From positions 26,794-90,793 of the forward strand of contig NZ_RJJT01000025.1 of NCBI RefSeq assembly GCF_003938655.1: 64,000 nucleotides of DNA, written 5' to 3'. This document shows, piece after piece, positions 1 through 7,865 of the stretch. The stretch's first letter is position 1. Every line of letters begins with the position of its first letter. Position numbers and translations under genes: made by a program. The notes under the pieces are model-generated. The model was not told the DNA's origin, did not search any database, and saw nothing but the letters and a program-made list of their open reading frames with translations. The stretch is from Rhizobium pisi. Lineage in GTDB: Bacteria; Pseudomonadota; Alphaproteobacteria; Rhizobiales; Rhizobiaceae.

Positions 1-323
1 CCTAACGACGTTCCGACGAAGCAGACCGCCAAGAGCGTCATAACGACTTGCAGGCCGCCCAAGCCGACGAGCTTGCCTCTCAGCCGCCAGACCATCTGCG
101 GATCGATTTCCAGCCCAATCAGAAAAAGCATCATCACGATGCCGAATTCCGAGAATTGTTCGAGGTAATCAGATCCTGCCCCAGAGACGTGAAGGATAGG
201 ACCGACAATCACTCCCGCGGCGATGTAGCCCACAACTGAACCGAGCCCAAGCCTCCGCGAGATGATGACGGCGGAGACGGCTGCGGCGAGATATGCCAGG
301 GCATAGAACGTTAAACCCTCCAT
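1..323 (-). CDS. KefB/KefC-type monovalent cation:proton antiporter, N-terminal part (cut by window edge)
   Basis: Only about the first 107 residues lie in the window. They read as N-terminal membrane helices of the CPA2 antiporter family: MEGLTFYALAYLAAAV, then a stretch with SRRLGLGSVVGYIAAGVIVGP and VMMLFLIGLEIDP, both hallmark patterns of KefB/KefC-type exchangers. The family exports K+ or Na+ in exchange for protons across the inner membrane and is often gated by glutathione adducts. The ATG lies 3 bp after the stop of the upstream KefF-like gene, so the two are co-transcribed; Kef channels need such a flavoprotein partner. Whether this one carries the RCK/TrkA-N regulatory domain cannot be seen. 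Confidence 0.85.
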   Translation of the reverse strand, partial: MEGLTFYALAYLAAAVSAVIISRRLGLGSVVGYIAAGVIVGPILHVSGAGSDYLEQFSEFGIVMMLFLIGLEIDPQMVWRLRGKLVGLGGLQVVMTLLAVCFVGTSL

Positions 324-326
324 AGC

Positions 327-929
327 CTAATGCTCCGCCATGATCGGCAAATCAGCCGGGAATATCGTGTCGCGGGTCATCGCCTCATCCAGATCAAGCT
401 GGTTGGTTGTTATCAAGCTTAAGAGGGCGCCGTATGATGCCACATGTCGCTGCGCCTCCGGCGTGCCGATGTGATTGGCGGCGTGAAGGACAAATGGAGG
501 CAGGAACTTCATTCCGCAGAGCGTCGCGGTTTGCTGCAAAGGCAGCAGGAACTGGCGCAGTGGGTAATTATTGCCTCCAGTTGCCGAGTAGTCGGTCTCA
601 CGACCGCCTGTGGTGACGCTTATGAGCGCGAATTTGTCAGCCAGTAGCTTCCCCTGTGGACCATAGGCGAACCCGTATTCCAACACGAGATCCTGCCACT
701 CTTTCAGAAGCGAGGGCGTCGAATACCAGTAGATCGGGAATTGGAAGACAATGACATCGTGGTCCAGCAAGCGTTTCTGCTCGCGATCAATATTAATCTG
801 AAAACGAGGATATTCCTCATAGAGATCAACGAACGTCAAATCGTCGACTCTACGGGCCACATCGGCCATTGCGAGATTAATACTCGATTTCCGTTGTGCG
901 GGATGCGCAAACAGAACTAGGACACGCAT
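327..929 (-). CDS. KefF-like NAD(P)H-dependent flavin oxidoreductase
   Basis: A 200-residue flavodoxin-fold quinone reductase of the KefF/MdaB family. The start MRVLVLFAHPAQRKSS carries the phosphate-binding loop for FMN/FAD, and FQFPIYWYSTPSLLKEWQD is the conserved family motif. The reading frame stays open 63 codons upstream, but homology begins at the ATG at 929. It is the first gene of a two-gene operon with the KefC-type antiporter 3 bp downstream. In characterised systems this ancillary protein activates the channel and reduces quinones, linking electrophile detoxification to ion efflux. Assignment to the antiporter's regulator rests on the pairing. Confidence 0.88.
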   Translation of the reverse strand: MRVLVLFAHPAQRKSSINLAMADVARRVDDLTFVDLYEEYPRFQINIDREQKRLLDHDVIVFQFPIYWYSTPSLLKEWQDLVLEYGFAYGPQGKLLADKFALISVTTGGRETDYSATGGNNYPLRQFLLPLQQTATLCGMKFLPPFVLHAANHIGTPEAQRHVASYGALLSLITTNQLDLDEAMTRDTIFPADLPIMAEH

Positions 930-972
930 GCTGGTACCTTCTCTTGTCACACAATTGCGCGAGCCGATCCGC

Positions 973-992
973 CACCACCTCGAAAGGTGGTG
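973..992. other. 8-bp inverted repeat with CGAA loop
   Basis: CACCACCT and AGGTGGTG flank a CGAA tetraloop, 44 bp upstream of the KefF-like start. On the minus strand it would form a stable hairpin in the leader of kefF; on the plus strand it is followed by TTTC only. It could be a leader structure or a weak terminator. Confidence 0.4.
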
Positions 993-1100
993 TTTCATCG
1001 TCCTAAAGGGTTGGTCTCTCCAATTATTGGACGATCCGGCAGGAGCGAGCGAAGACATGCGCCGCACTCGATTTTGACAAGAATTCTCCACCCACTTGGT

Positions 1101-1131
1101 TAGCCTCCAACGCGTCAAAGAAAGGAGGCTA
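1101..1131 (+). promoter_or_regulatory. Hairpin masking the Shine-Dalgarno sequence of the next small gene
   Basis: TAGCCTCC (1101-1108) is perfectly complementary to GGAGGCTA (1124-1131), with a 15-nt loop. The right arm contains the complete Shine-Dalgarno sequence AAGGAGG of the 58-codon gene starting at 1134. The 8-bp stem would block ribosome access, as in an RNA thermometer or other translational switch. No aptamer family was recognised. Confidence 0.45.
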
Positions 1132-1133
1132 CG

Positions 1134-1310
1134 ATGCCCGAAACACTTACAATTACTGAGATGAGGTCAGATCCATTAATAGCGCTGCTGAACAGAGCCG
1201 ATGGTATCGACCCCGGCAGTTTCGTGAAGCTGCTCGATGAGGCCGCGCAGAAATTGAATAAATACGGGGGTTCCGGCCGGGTTGGGCCTGCATTATGGCA
1301 TCGCAAGTAG
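1134..1310 (+). CDS. Small conserved-looking hypothetical protein (58 aa)
   Basis: An ATG preceded by AAAGGAGG at 5-nt spacing opens a 58-codon frame. The product begins MPETLTITEMRSDPLIALL and contains NRADGIDPGSFVKLLDEAAQ, an amphipathic helical stretch; the tail is short and basic. No catalytic motif or membrane segment is visible and no function is assigned. The very strong ribosome-binding site and natural protein-like composition support a real gene. Its start is overlapped by a hairpin that can hide the ribosome-binding site. It is divergent from the Kef pair and stands alone. Confidence 0.6.
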   Translation: MPETLTITEMRSDPLIALLNRADGIDPGSFVKLLDEAAQKLNKYGGSGRVGPALWHRK

Positions 1311-1767
1311 GTGGTCGAGGATTGAGCATTTCTACCACATATCCCGGCCGAGAGGCTTCGCGTTCGTCACCCGCGGTCCGTTATCTGATGGCTTTCTAAC
1401 GCGCCACACGTCCTGCGAAAGAACGTGATCTCGAACGGTGCTTCGGAAACCCTACCCCACGGGCCCGTCGGTTTTGTCATCCGTTTCGCATGCGTACCCC
1501 GTTATTGCTCGTGGCATGGCTCCAAGTCGATTTCAGGCATCGATTTGTTGGCGCATATTTATAGCGGGGCCGGTTTATGATTCCACCACATCGACCTCTG
1601 GTGACCTGGCGAGAAATGAGTCAGTATTCTACCAGGCTGAAGAGGGAAAACTCGCTTCAAACCTGTGAATTAGAACTTCTTGAAAGACCGGCCCAAGACC
1701 TGTAAGGGCAGACGCGGCGGTGCAGAACCTGAAACTGAAAAAAGCCAAGCTGAATCTTGGGGGCGGC
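1311..1767. other. Intergenic stretch without a recognised gene
   Basis: No frame here has protein-like composition with a ribosome-binding site, and no clear RNA gene or terminator was recognised. It presumably carries the promoter of the following STAND regulator. Confidence 0.5.
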
Positions 1768-4494
1768 ATGTCAGTCTTATATTTCGATAGCTTCGAGCTA
1801 GATATCGAAAATCGGAGGCTGTCTGCGGATGGGAAAGCACTCCGCCTTGGGAGTCGAGCCTTCGATATTCTCGCCGCACTTGCCACGCGGGCCGGACAGG
1901 TCGTCAGTAAAGAAGAGCTTATTCGGACGGTTTGGCCAACCACAATCGTGGAAGAAGGAGCGCTGAGAGTCCATCTCGTCTCGCTTCGGAAGTCACTCGG
2001 GGATGAAGCTCGGAAATTTATCGAAAATGTGCCTAGCCGAGGATACCAGTTTCTACCGGCTGTCAGAGTAAGTCCTTCCGCGACGACAAACCGTCCAGCG
2101 AATCCGATCGATAAGTCGACATTGCCGAGAACGGCTACCAAGCTCCTTGGTAGGGAAGATTTTATACGAACGACCGCTGAGTTTTTTAAGACAACGAGGC
2201 TCCTTACGATTGCTGGTGCAGGCGGCATAGGCAAAACATCGGTCGCGATAGCGGTAGCCAGAGTGCTAAGCGAGCAGTATCGTGTGCTGTTCTTGGATCT
2301 CGCCGCCCATTCCACTGGCGAGACATTGCTGCCATCGCTGGCGAGCCAGTTGGGACTAAGTGTCTACGGATCGAATGTTCTCCCAGCGATTATCGGCGAG
2401 TTGCAAAAGAGCGCCACCCTCTTGGTTTTTGATAACTGCGAGCATGTTGTTGACGAAGCCGCTCGCGCCGCCGAGGAAATTTTAAAGGCTTCGCCATTGA
2501 CCACTATTTTGGCGACAAGCCGGGAGCCATTGCGGGCGTCTCTTGAGCGCGTGCGGCAACTTCCACCTTTGGAGGTTCCCCCTGAGGGTTCATCGGCCGT
2601 AAACCCATCAGAATATGCTGGATTAGAACTTTTCATTTCTCTCGCAGGCCTCGTGGCCGATGAAAGTGACTTTGCACGCCCCGAAGCAATGACTTTGGCG
2701 GCCGATATCGTCCGCAGGCTCGATGGAATACCCTTGGCTATCGAACTCGCAGCTGCGCGAGCGTTCGATATGGATCTCGAAAGTCTTCATCGCTCGGTCG
2801 CGGACCCGCTGGCTCTGTTACGGCGAGGTCGTCGTACCGCACCGCCCCGTCAACAAACGCTAAGAGCCGCTTTGGACTGGAGCTACAACACGCTGGAGCC
2901 CACCCAAAAGGACCTGTTAGATCGGCTTTCTGTTTTTGCTGGTCCATTCACTGCGGACCACGCAAGGTGGGTTGCTGCGGAGGATGTCTCCGACGAAGAA
3001 TTCTACGATGCCTTTGACGGGTTGTTTCTAAAGTCTTTGCTCAACGTCTCCGCCGCAGGCGGCAACTATCGGCTCTTGGTCACCACAAGGGAATATGCGG
3101 CGACCAAACTCGCCAACTCCGGTTTTGATCAATTCTGCAAATTGGCTCACGCCAAGCTTTGCCGCGCTCGGCTTGCTGAAGCTGAGCGCGATTGGACCGT
3201 TCTCGATACGGGTAGTTGGCTCAACGAACACGGAGGCTTGGTTCACGAGCTCCGAAGCGCACTAGAGTGGGCATTTTCCGAAGGCGGCGAGACGCGAGCC
3301 GGAATTGATCTTGTGGCCAGTTCCAACATCATTTGGACCCAGCTCGGCCTGATGGCTGAGCAGCTCACGCACCTTGAACGCGCCCTCGCCTACTTCGATC
3401 AGCTAGACGGGGTCGACGCACTTACCGAGATGAACCTACGGGTCTCTCATGGCGGCACCTTATACCACATCAAGAGCTCAGAACGTGACCAGGAAGCAAT
3501 CGAAGAGTTTTCGAAAGCCAAATCCATTGCCGAGAATTTGCGTGACCACATGAACACACTCCGCGCGGTCGGAGGAATGACGGCAATCCACACTATGAAT
3601 GGTGACTACGTCGAGGCGATATCACTGGCACACCGTTTCAACGACCTCTTTGGGAACGTACTGCCGAATGCAGCGAGCCGCCTCCTTGCTCACAACTTCC
3701 ATTACATCGGAAACTTTGACGCCGGGTTGAAACACGCGCAAACTGCACTCGAACTCGCAAGGGGAGGTGTCCGCGGGACTCTCAACAACGGAGCGAGTTA
3801 TGATCAGCGCATCAGTGCTTTATCGACGGTCGTCAAGACTCTGTGGGTTCAGGGAAAGCTTTCAGAGGCGAGGACCTTGCTTGCCTCGACATTTGACGAA
3901 GCTAGCGCATTAGATCACGCCATCTCGTACTGCCTCTTCCTTTCAGTTTCCGCATGTCCAACTGCGTTTGGCATGGGAGACCATGATCTTGGAGTTCGGC
4001 TTCTCAGCCATCTAGCCGAAAAAGCAACGAAGAACTCCCTCCTTCGGTGGCAAGAATGGGCCACGACGTTCCATCATGTCGCTAAAGCCGTCCAGTTGGG
4101 CAACTCGGACGAGTTCAATCAAAGCCTTAGGAATGCGAAGGGTGCTCGGTTCGAAAATTGCCTTATGGCAGGCGGTCACCTCGCCGATGACGACACGTTG
4201 GATCGTGCGCTTTCAAAGAATGCAGGGTGGTGCCGTGCGGAATTGTACCGATTGAAGGGAGAGCGACTTCTTCGTGAAAATGCTCAAGATGGCCGGGACC
4301 TAATACGTCGTGGATACGATCTTGCAACGGAACAAGGCGCAAAGTTTTGGGCACTTAGATCTGCGACCAGTCTCGCAAAACACGCGGCGGAACCTCATGG
4401 TCAGGCAGAGCGCGAGAGGCTAGCGGAGATACTTTCCTTTTTCGAGGGTGAAGCTTTGTCCTTGGACGTCTCCGAAGCACGTAAATTCGCATAG
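1768..4494 (+). CDS. Winged-helix STAND ATPase transcriptional regulator (paralogue 1)
   Basis: A 908-residue one-component regulator. Residues 1-98 are an OmpR/PhoB-type winged helix (SRAFDILAALATRAGQVVSKEEL, then EEGALRVHLVSLRK, ending NVPSRGYQF). Residues 125-440 are a STAND/NB-ARC-like ATPase: Walker A GAGGIGKT at 150-157, Walker B LLVFDNCEH, sensor ATSREPLR, and the family motif RRGRRTAPPRQQTLRA. The C-terminal half is helical and repeat-like, probably TPR. STAND regulators bind ATP and an inducer and then oligomerise on DNA; the ligand is unknown. The frame opens 16 codons earlier, but the domain starts at the ATG at 1768, after GGGGGCGGC. It stands alone, with paralogues at 27538 and 36489. 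Confidence 0.85.
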   Translation: MSVLYFDSFELDIENRRLSADGKALRLGSRAFDILAALATRAGQVVSKEELIRTVWPTTIVEEGALRVHLVSLRKSLGDEARKFIENVPSRGYQFLPAVRVSPSATTNRPANPIDKSTLPRTATKLLGREDFIRTTAEFFKTTRLLTIAGAGGIGKTSVAIAVARVLSEQYRVLFLDLAAHSTGETLLPSLASQLGLSVYGSNVLPAIIGELQKSATLLVFDNCEHVVDEAARAAEEILKASPLTTILATSREPLRASLERVRQLPPLEVPPEGSSAVNPSEYAGLELFISLAGLVADESDFARPEAMTLAADIVRRLDGIPLAIELAAARAFDMDLESLHRSVADPLALLRRGRRTAPPRQQTLRAALDWSYNTLEPTQKDLLDRLSVFAGPFTADHARWVAAEDVSDEEFYDAFDGLFLKSLLNVSAAGGNYRLLVTTREYAATKLANSGFDQFCKLAHAKLCRARLAEAERDWTVLDTGSWLNEHGGLVHELRSALEWAFSEGGETRAGIDLVASSNIIWTQLGLMAEQLTHLERALAYFDQLDGVDALTEMNLRVSHGGTLYHIKSSERDQEAIEEFSKAKSIAENLRDHMNTLRAVGGMTAIHTMNGDYVEAISLAHRFNDLFGNVLPNAASRLLAHNFHYIGNFDAGLKHAQTALELARGGVRGTLNNGASYDQRISALSTVVKTLWVQGKLSEARTLLASTFDEASALDHAISYCLFLSVSACPTAFGMGDHDLGVRLLSHLAEKATKNSLLRWQEWATTFHHVAKAVQLGNSDEFNQSLRNAKGARFENCLMAGGHLADDDTLDRALSKNAGWCRAELYRLKGERLLRENAQDGRDLIRRGYDLATEQGAKFWALRSATSLAKHAAEPHGQAERERLAEILSFFEGEALSLDVSEARKFA

Positions 4495-4582
4495 TCTCCA
4501 GCCATCTGTCACAGCCGAAACTTACAAGATCGTATAAGCATCCGCGGCGCATTATCGGATCACACTCGATCAGGATTAGCAT

Positions 4583-4732
4583 ATGCGACACGATCAACAG
4601 CATAGCTATTCGACAGGGTTGCCACTGCTGGTCATCAAATCAGCAGTGTTCTCAATCGCGCTCTATGCAATCCTCGGAAAGGCAGGTTGCGCACCACACC
4701 CAGGTTCCCGCCCGCTACCGGAACCTTCTTAA
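4583..4732 (+). CDS. Possible small membrane-associated protein (49 aa)
   Basis: A 49-codon frame beginning MRHDQQHSYSTGLPLLVIKS with a short hydrophobic run (AVFSIALYAILG) and a proline-rich tail. There is a weak AGGA about 8 nt upstream. It lies between the STAND regulator and a DUF2188-like gene, on the same strand. It could be a single-pass small membrane protein or a chance frame; the function is unknown. Confidence 0.35.
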   Translation: MRHDQQHSYSTGLPLLVIKSAVFSIALYAILGKAGCAPHPGSRPLPEPS

Positions 4733-4773
4733 TTAATCGGCGATGAATTCCAGCGACTTAGAGAGAATTTCGA

Positions 4774-5013
4774 ATGCATATCACCTATCACATTGGCCCC
4801 CATGACGGTGGTTTTGCGTACCGTCTTGATGACGTTTGGTCAGAGCCCTTCAATACACATGACGATGCCTTGACGGCTGCAAGGATTGCCGCGCGGCGAC
4901 AGCAGATAGCAGGCCGCGACACCGAAATCGCTTTTGAGACGACCGACGGCAAATGGCATCGCGAATATTCCCTTGGCACCGACAGACCTGAGACTGAGGT
5001 CGTCGACGGCTAG
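4774..5013 (+). CDS. DUF2188-like small protein
   Basis: A 79-residue protein with a beta-rich N-terminus (MHITYHIGPHDGGFAYRLDD) and the pattern FNTHDDALTAARIAARRQQ followed by TDGKWHREY, typical of small DUF2188-type proteins common in rhizobia. These have no established biochemical role. GAGAGAATTTCGA precedes the ATG. The LuxR-type gene begins 4 bp after its stop, so the two are probably one transcript. Confidence 0.7.
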   Translation: MHITYHIGPHDGGFAYRLDDVWSEPFNTHDDALTAARIAARRQQIAGRDTEIAFETTDGKWHREYSLGTDRPETEVVDG

Positions 5014-5017
5014 CCAG

Positions 5018-5737
5018 ATGCCTGCTCGTTCGGAACAAAGTAAGACCAAGAACTCTGATCCAGCTCGCATCGTCAGCGAGATTGCCCGGGTTAACTCCTT
5101 GCAATCGCGTTTCCGCTCGATGTTGAAGGGCTATAACTTTCGTTACTTTCTGTTCGGGACTTTCCCGGCGCCAGGGCGCCCACTGTTTGCCGACAACGTT
5201 CTGGCGACCAACTGGCCCACCGATCTGCTGGACGCCTACAAATTTCGAAACCTATTGACTGAAAGTCCGCTTATCAGGAGGCTTGAGCGGACCGTCCTTC
5301 CAGTGCCGACGATGCCACTACTTCTGGCCCGAGCCCCTCACCCGGGTCACAGACCTCCAGACGGGATTTTCATCAACGAGGGATTCTCGTTCACGTTTGC
5401 GGTTGCACTCTCAGATTCAGAACAGCGACGTTACGTTTGTCTAATGTCTGGTCGGCGAAAGGTCGAACGCCACGAAGAGGTGGCGATGCTTATGATGGCA
5501 CTTTTGGGAGCGGTAGACTCATATAGTTCGCGTCCGCGGGCAACTGAAGTTTTGACACCTCGCGAGAAAGAATGCCTCCGATGGGCCAGCGCGGGTAAAA
5601 CGAGCCGCGAAATCGGGCAAATACTTGCGCTGTCCAATCACACAATCGATGGCTATCTCAGAGCCGCCATGGAAAAGCTCGATGCAGTAACGCGCACACA
5701 AGCTGTGGCAATGGCGTCTAGGCTTGGGTTGATCTGA
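5018..5737 (+). CDS. LuxR-family transcriptional regulator with autoinducer-binding-like domain
   Basis: A 239-residue regulator. The C-terminus is a clear GerE/LuxR helix-turn-helix (LTPREKECLRWASAGKTSREIG, then LSNHTIDGYLRAAMEKL). The N-terminal 160 residues resemble the acyl-homoserine-lactone sensing fold (FRYFLFGTFPAPG, ATNWP), but the usual run of ligand-contacting Trp/Tyr/Asp residues is not obvious, so the ligand may differ. The upstream frame is open, but the ATG at 5018, just after the DUF2188-like stop, fits domain length. No luxI-type synthase is present in the window, so it is an orphan receptor. Confidence 0.8.
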   Translation: MPARSEQSKTKNSDPARIVSEIARVNSLQSRFRSMLKGYNFRYFLFGTFPAPGRPLFADNVLATNWPTDLLDAYKFRNLLTESPLIRRLERTVLPVPTMPLLLARAPHPGHRPPDGIFINEGFSFTFAVALSDSEQRRYVCLMSGRRKVERHEEVAMLMMALLGAVDSYSSRPRATEVLTPREKECLRWASAGKTSREIGQILALSNHTIDGYLRAAMEKLDAVTRTQAVAMASRLGLI

Positions 5738-5985
5738 AAGCGGATTGATTACGAGGTGCTTGGCACCCCTGCAAACGGCATATGCGATTGGCGCTTGCCA
5801 AGCCACATCGCGAGCGGACCACGCTTGCAGATTATCTAAAGGATGGGCGCGATGAGATGGCTCGTACTAGGTTTATGAAAACCCGGGGGTAGGCACGACG
5901 GCGCGTGACAGCACTTGCGTCCGCTAGAACGAGGCGGCTATCGATTATCTGCATTGGTGATTTGCGCGGGGCGGAAGAGCCACGA

Positions 5986-6279
5986 TCACCGGCCGGGACC
6001 ATGCGCCTCAGCAGTAGCAATCCTCCCGACGATATCAGCATAGCTCTCACTGACGTATATACCGTAGGGGCCGCGGTCTCCGATAGGAACCGACGTTTGG
6101 ATAACCGTGCTGCCGCCGCTTACCACAACAGCCACGATATGGTTCACGTTGATGGTTACTTGACCGCCGATATTGGTGGACGTCGCATTGATGAAGGCCA
6201 ATTGATTCTGCGATGGTTGGTTTTTCTGCCCCTGCACTGCTATCGTTGATTTACGGGAGTCAGTCCGCTTTTCCACCAA
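5986..6279 (-). CDS. Hypothetical protein (up to 97 aa), last of three small leftward genes
   Basis: The frame encodes a beta-rich core (GGQVTINVNHIVAVVV, SVPIGDRGPYGIYVSES) with a short helical end. It reads like a genuine small protein but no family is recognised. The first in-frame start is TTG at 6279, overlapping the preceding gene by 40 bp; GTG at 6276 or 6237 is also possible. It forms the last cistron of a leftward set with the frames ending at 6240 and 6536. No catalytic residues are evident. Confidence 0.5.
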   Translation of the reverse strand: MVEKRTDSRKSTIAVQGQKNQPSQNQLAFINATSTNIGGQVTINVNHIVAVVVSGGSTVIQTSVPIGDRGPYGIYVSESYADIVGRIATAEAHGPGR

Positions 6280-6500
6280 TCAACGCTGTCCCTGGTCATA
6301 AGTACGACCGACTGGCCGGTCTTTTGAACCAGCGTAGAAGCCAATCTCTCCGCAGCCTCAAGGTCATCCATCTCCTCGACCCACGGATCTTGCCCGTCGA
6401 TTGGCGGGCAGTAAACCAGTACGTCATCTGAATCGCCTGGCGCGATGATGATTACTCGGCGCATCACGCTTGAGGCGTCATAGGTGAAATAATATCTCAT
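6240..6500 (-). CDS. Hypothetical protein (86 aa)
   Basis: The ATG at 6500 is preceded by GGCGGAGAAAAA, a good ribosome-binding site; the open GTG at 6539 lacks one. The product starts MRYYFTYDASSVMRRVIII and has an acidic helix (EEMDDLEAAERLASTL) followed by GQSVVLMTRDS. It looks like a small alpha/beta domain. No family was recognised. It is the middle gene of a three-gene leftward cluster of unknown function. Confidence 0.55.
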   Translation of the reverse strand: MRYYFTYDASSVMRRVIIIAPGDSDDVLVYCPPIDGQDPWVEEMDDLEAAERLASTLVQKTGQSVVLMTRDSVDWWKSGLTPVNQR

Positions 6501-6535
6501 TTTTTCTCCGCCAGGATTCACGGCCCACGCCGGGT

Positions 6536-6724
6536 TCACATCCGAGACCAGTGAAAGCTGATGGTAACAGTCGATCGCCGTTCGGTAGTTGCTACTCCGC
6601 CTTCTTCAACGAAGTCAGCGGGAATTTCCCGTTGCTTCCACGGAGACTTGTCGGCCACGAACCTGTCGCGGTTTGCGCTAGGGTGTTCTTCGTAGCCGTA
6701 ACGATCGACATTGGCTACCGTCAT
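6536..6724 (-). CDS. Hypothetical protein (62 aa), first of three small leftward genes
   Basis: The ATG at 6724 follows TTGAGGATCAAAG, a convincing ribosome-binding site. The 62-residue product (MTVANVDRYGYEEHPSANRD, later DFVEEGGVATTERR) is polar and without a membrane segment. Its stop overlaps the open frame of the next gene. Function unknown. Confidence 0.5.
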   Translation of the reverse strand: MTVANVDRYGYEEHPSANRDRFVADKSPWKQREIPADFVEEGGVATTERRSTVTISFHWSRM

Positions 6725-6983
6725 CTTTGATCCTCAAGACTTCAAGACCACGACATCGCCATTGCTCCGGCCTCGCGGGCCGCAGGGGTGTCGCCGAACG
6801 ATACTGCCATCGTCAATCCGCGCCCGCTCTATGTCGGCACGGCGGCTGAGCGAGCAGCAGATCCGTACAGGCCAGGAACTTCCTAGCAATGGCAAAGCCA
6901 GGGTGAGCTAAACGGATAGCTCGGAACGGCATTTTAAGCCTCCATGGGTGGTTAGAAGGGGTGATAAGAACAGAAAGCGTCGA

Positions 6984-7841
6984 TTACCGGATTCGCTGGA
7001 CGAAGGACGCGATCACTTCTGCAGCGTATTCAGGCACCTGATGTTGGGGTGCATGACCGGCCTGCGGTACCGTTACGATGTGAAGCGACTGCCAAAAGGT
7101 CGATACCTCGAACCAATTGTCTACCGGACAAGCGATGTCGTGGTCGCCACTGACGACGATGATCGGATGGCGTCCAGCGGCCATATCCTCCATCTGCTGC
7201 CCGTTCGGGTCCGGGAAAATGGTGGTACGGTCCTTTGCTTCACTCAGAAGCTTCATGAACGTTGCCTCCTGAATTATGGGCGAGCGGTCATTTTTTCGAG
7301 CAGCTATTCGTTCGTGAGACAGTCGCGCAGCCTCTTTGCTCCGAGGAGATTCAGGCTCGAAAAACAAAATTGCTTCGTCGGCAAGGTCGTTTACAGGCTT
7401 CATGGCGGTCTTCATGAAGAGTGGGTCTCCGCTGATCTTGGAATGGCCTGGAGGGGCAGTTCCAATCAAAACCAGATGGGAGACCAGTTCCGGATACGTC
7501 AGGCTGAAGACTTGAGCTACGACACCTCCGAGCGACCAGCCGCCCATCACAACCTTCTTGTATCCAAGGAAATCGATCAGGTCCTTGGCGTCCTTCGCCA
7601 GGGAGGCTCGGTCGTAGGTTGGTTCTCCAGTGGATGCACCCAAGCCGGTATAGTCGAAGGTGATAACAGTGAAGTCCTTGGCCAACTCGTCGAGAAACAG
7701 GGGGTCCCAGGCATCAAGTGTACCCCTGAAACGGACCGCAAGAACGAGTGGCGTTCCCTGCCCGATCAAACGGTAGGCAATGCGTCGCCCGTCCAAGTCC
7801 GCGTACTTCGTCTCGGTGTTTGTAGCGTTTTCCAAAGTCAT
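6984..7841 (-). CDS. Alpha/beta hydrolase
   Basis: A 285-residue alpha/beta-hydrolase. The nucleophile elbow is GGWSLGG (Ser), the acid lies in VVSGDHDIACP and the His in PQAGHAPQHQ, so the triad is complete. The RGTLDAWDP segment after strand 3 replaces the common HGxP oxyanion loop and is shared with the hydrolase at 41082, marking both as one subfamily. The substrate is unknown; esterase, lactonase or non-haem peroxidase-like activities are all possible. It is the second gene of an operon, 24 bp downstream of the flavoprotein gene at 7866-9266. Confidence 0.85.
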   Translation of the reverse strand: MTLENATNTETKYADLDGRRIAYRLIGQGTPLVLAVRFRGTLDAWDPLFLDELAKDFTVITFDYTGLGASTGEPTYDRASLAKDAKDLIDFLGYKKVVMGGWSLGGVVAQVFSLTYPELVSHLVLIGTAPPGHSKISGDPLFMKTAMKPVNDLADEAILFFEPESPRSKEAARLSHERIAARKNDRSPIIQEATFMKLLSEAKDRTTIFPDPNGQQMEDMAAGRHPIIVVSGDHDIACPVDNWFEVSTFWQSLHIVTVPQAGHAPQHQVPEYAAEVIASFVQRIR

Positions 7842-7865
7842 TGATCTCGGTCCTATTAATCGATG

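Noticed and set aside
6948..7844. 298-codon rightward frame
   Set aside because: It is the antisense shadow of the alpha/beta hydrolase with full catalytic triad on the other strand.
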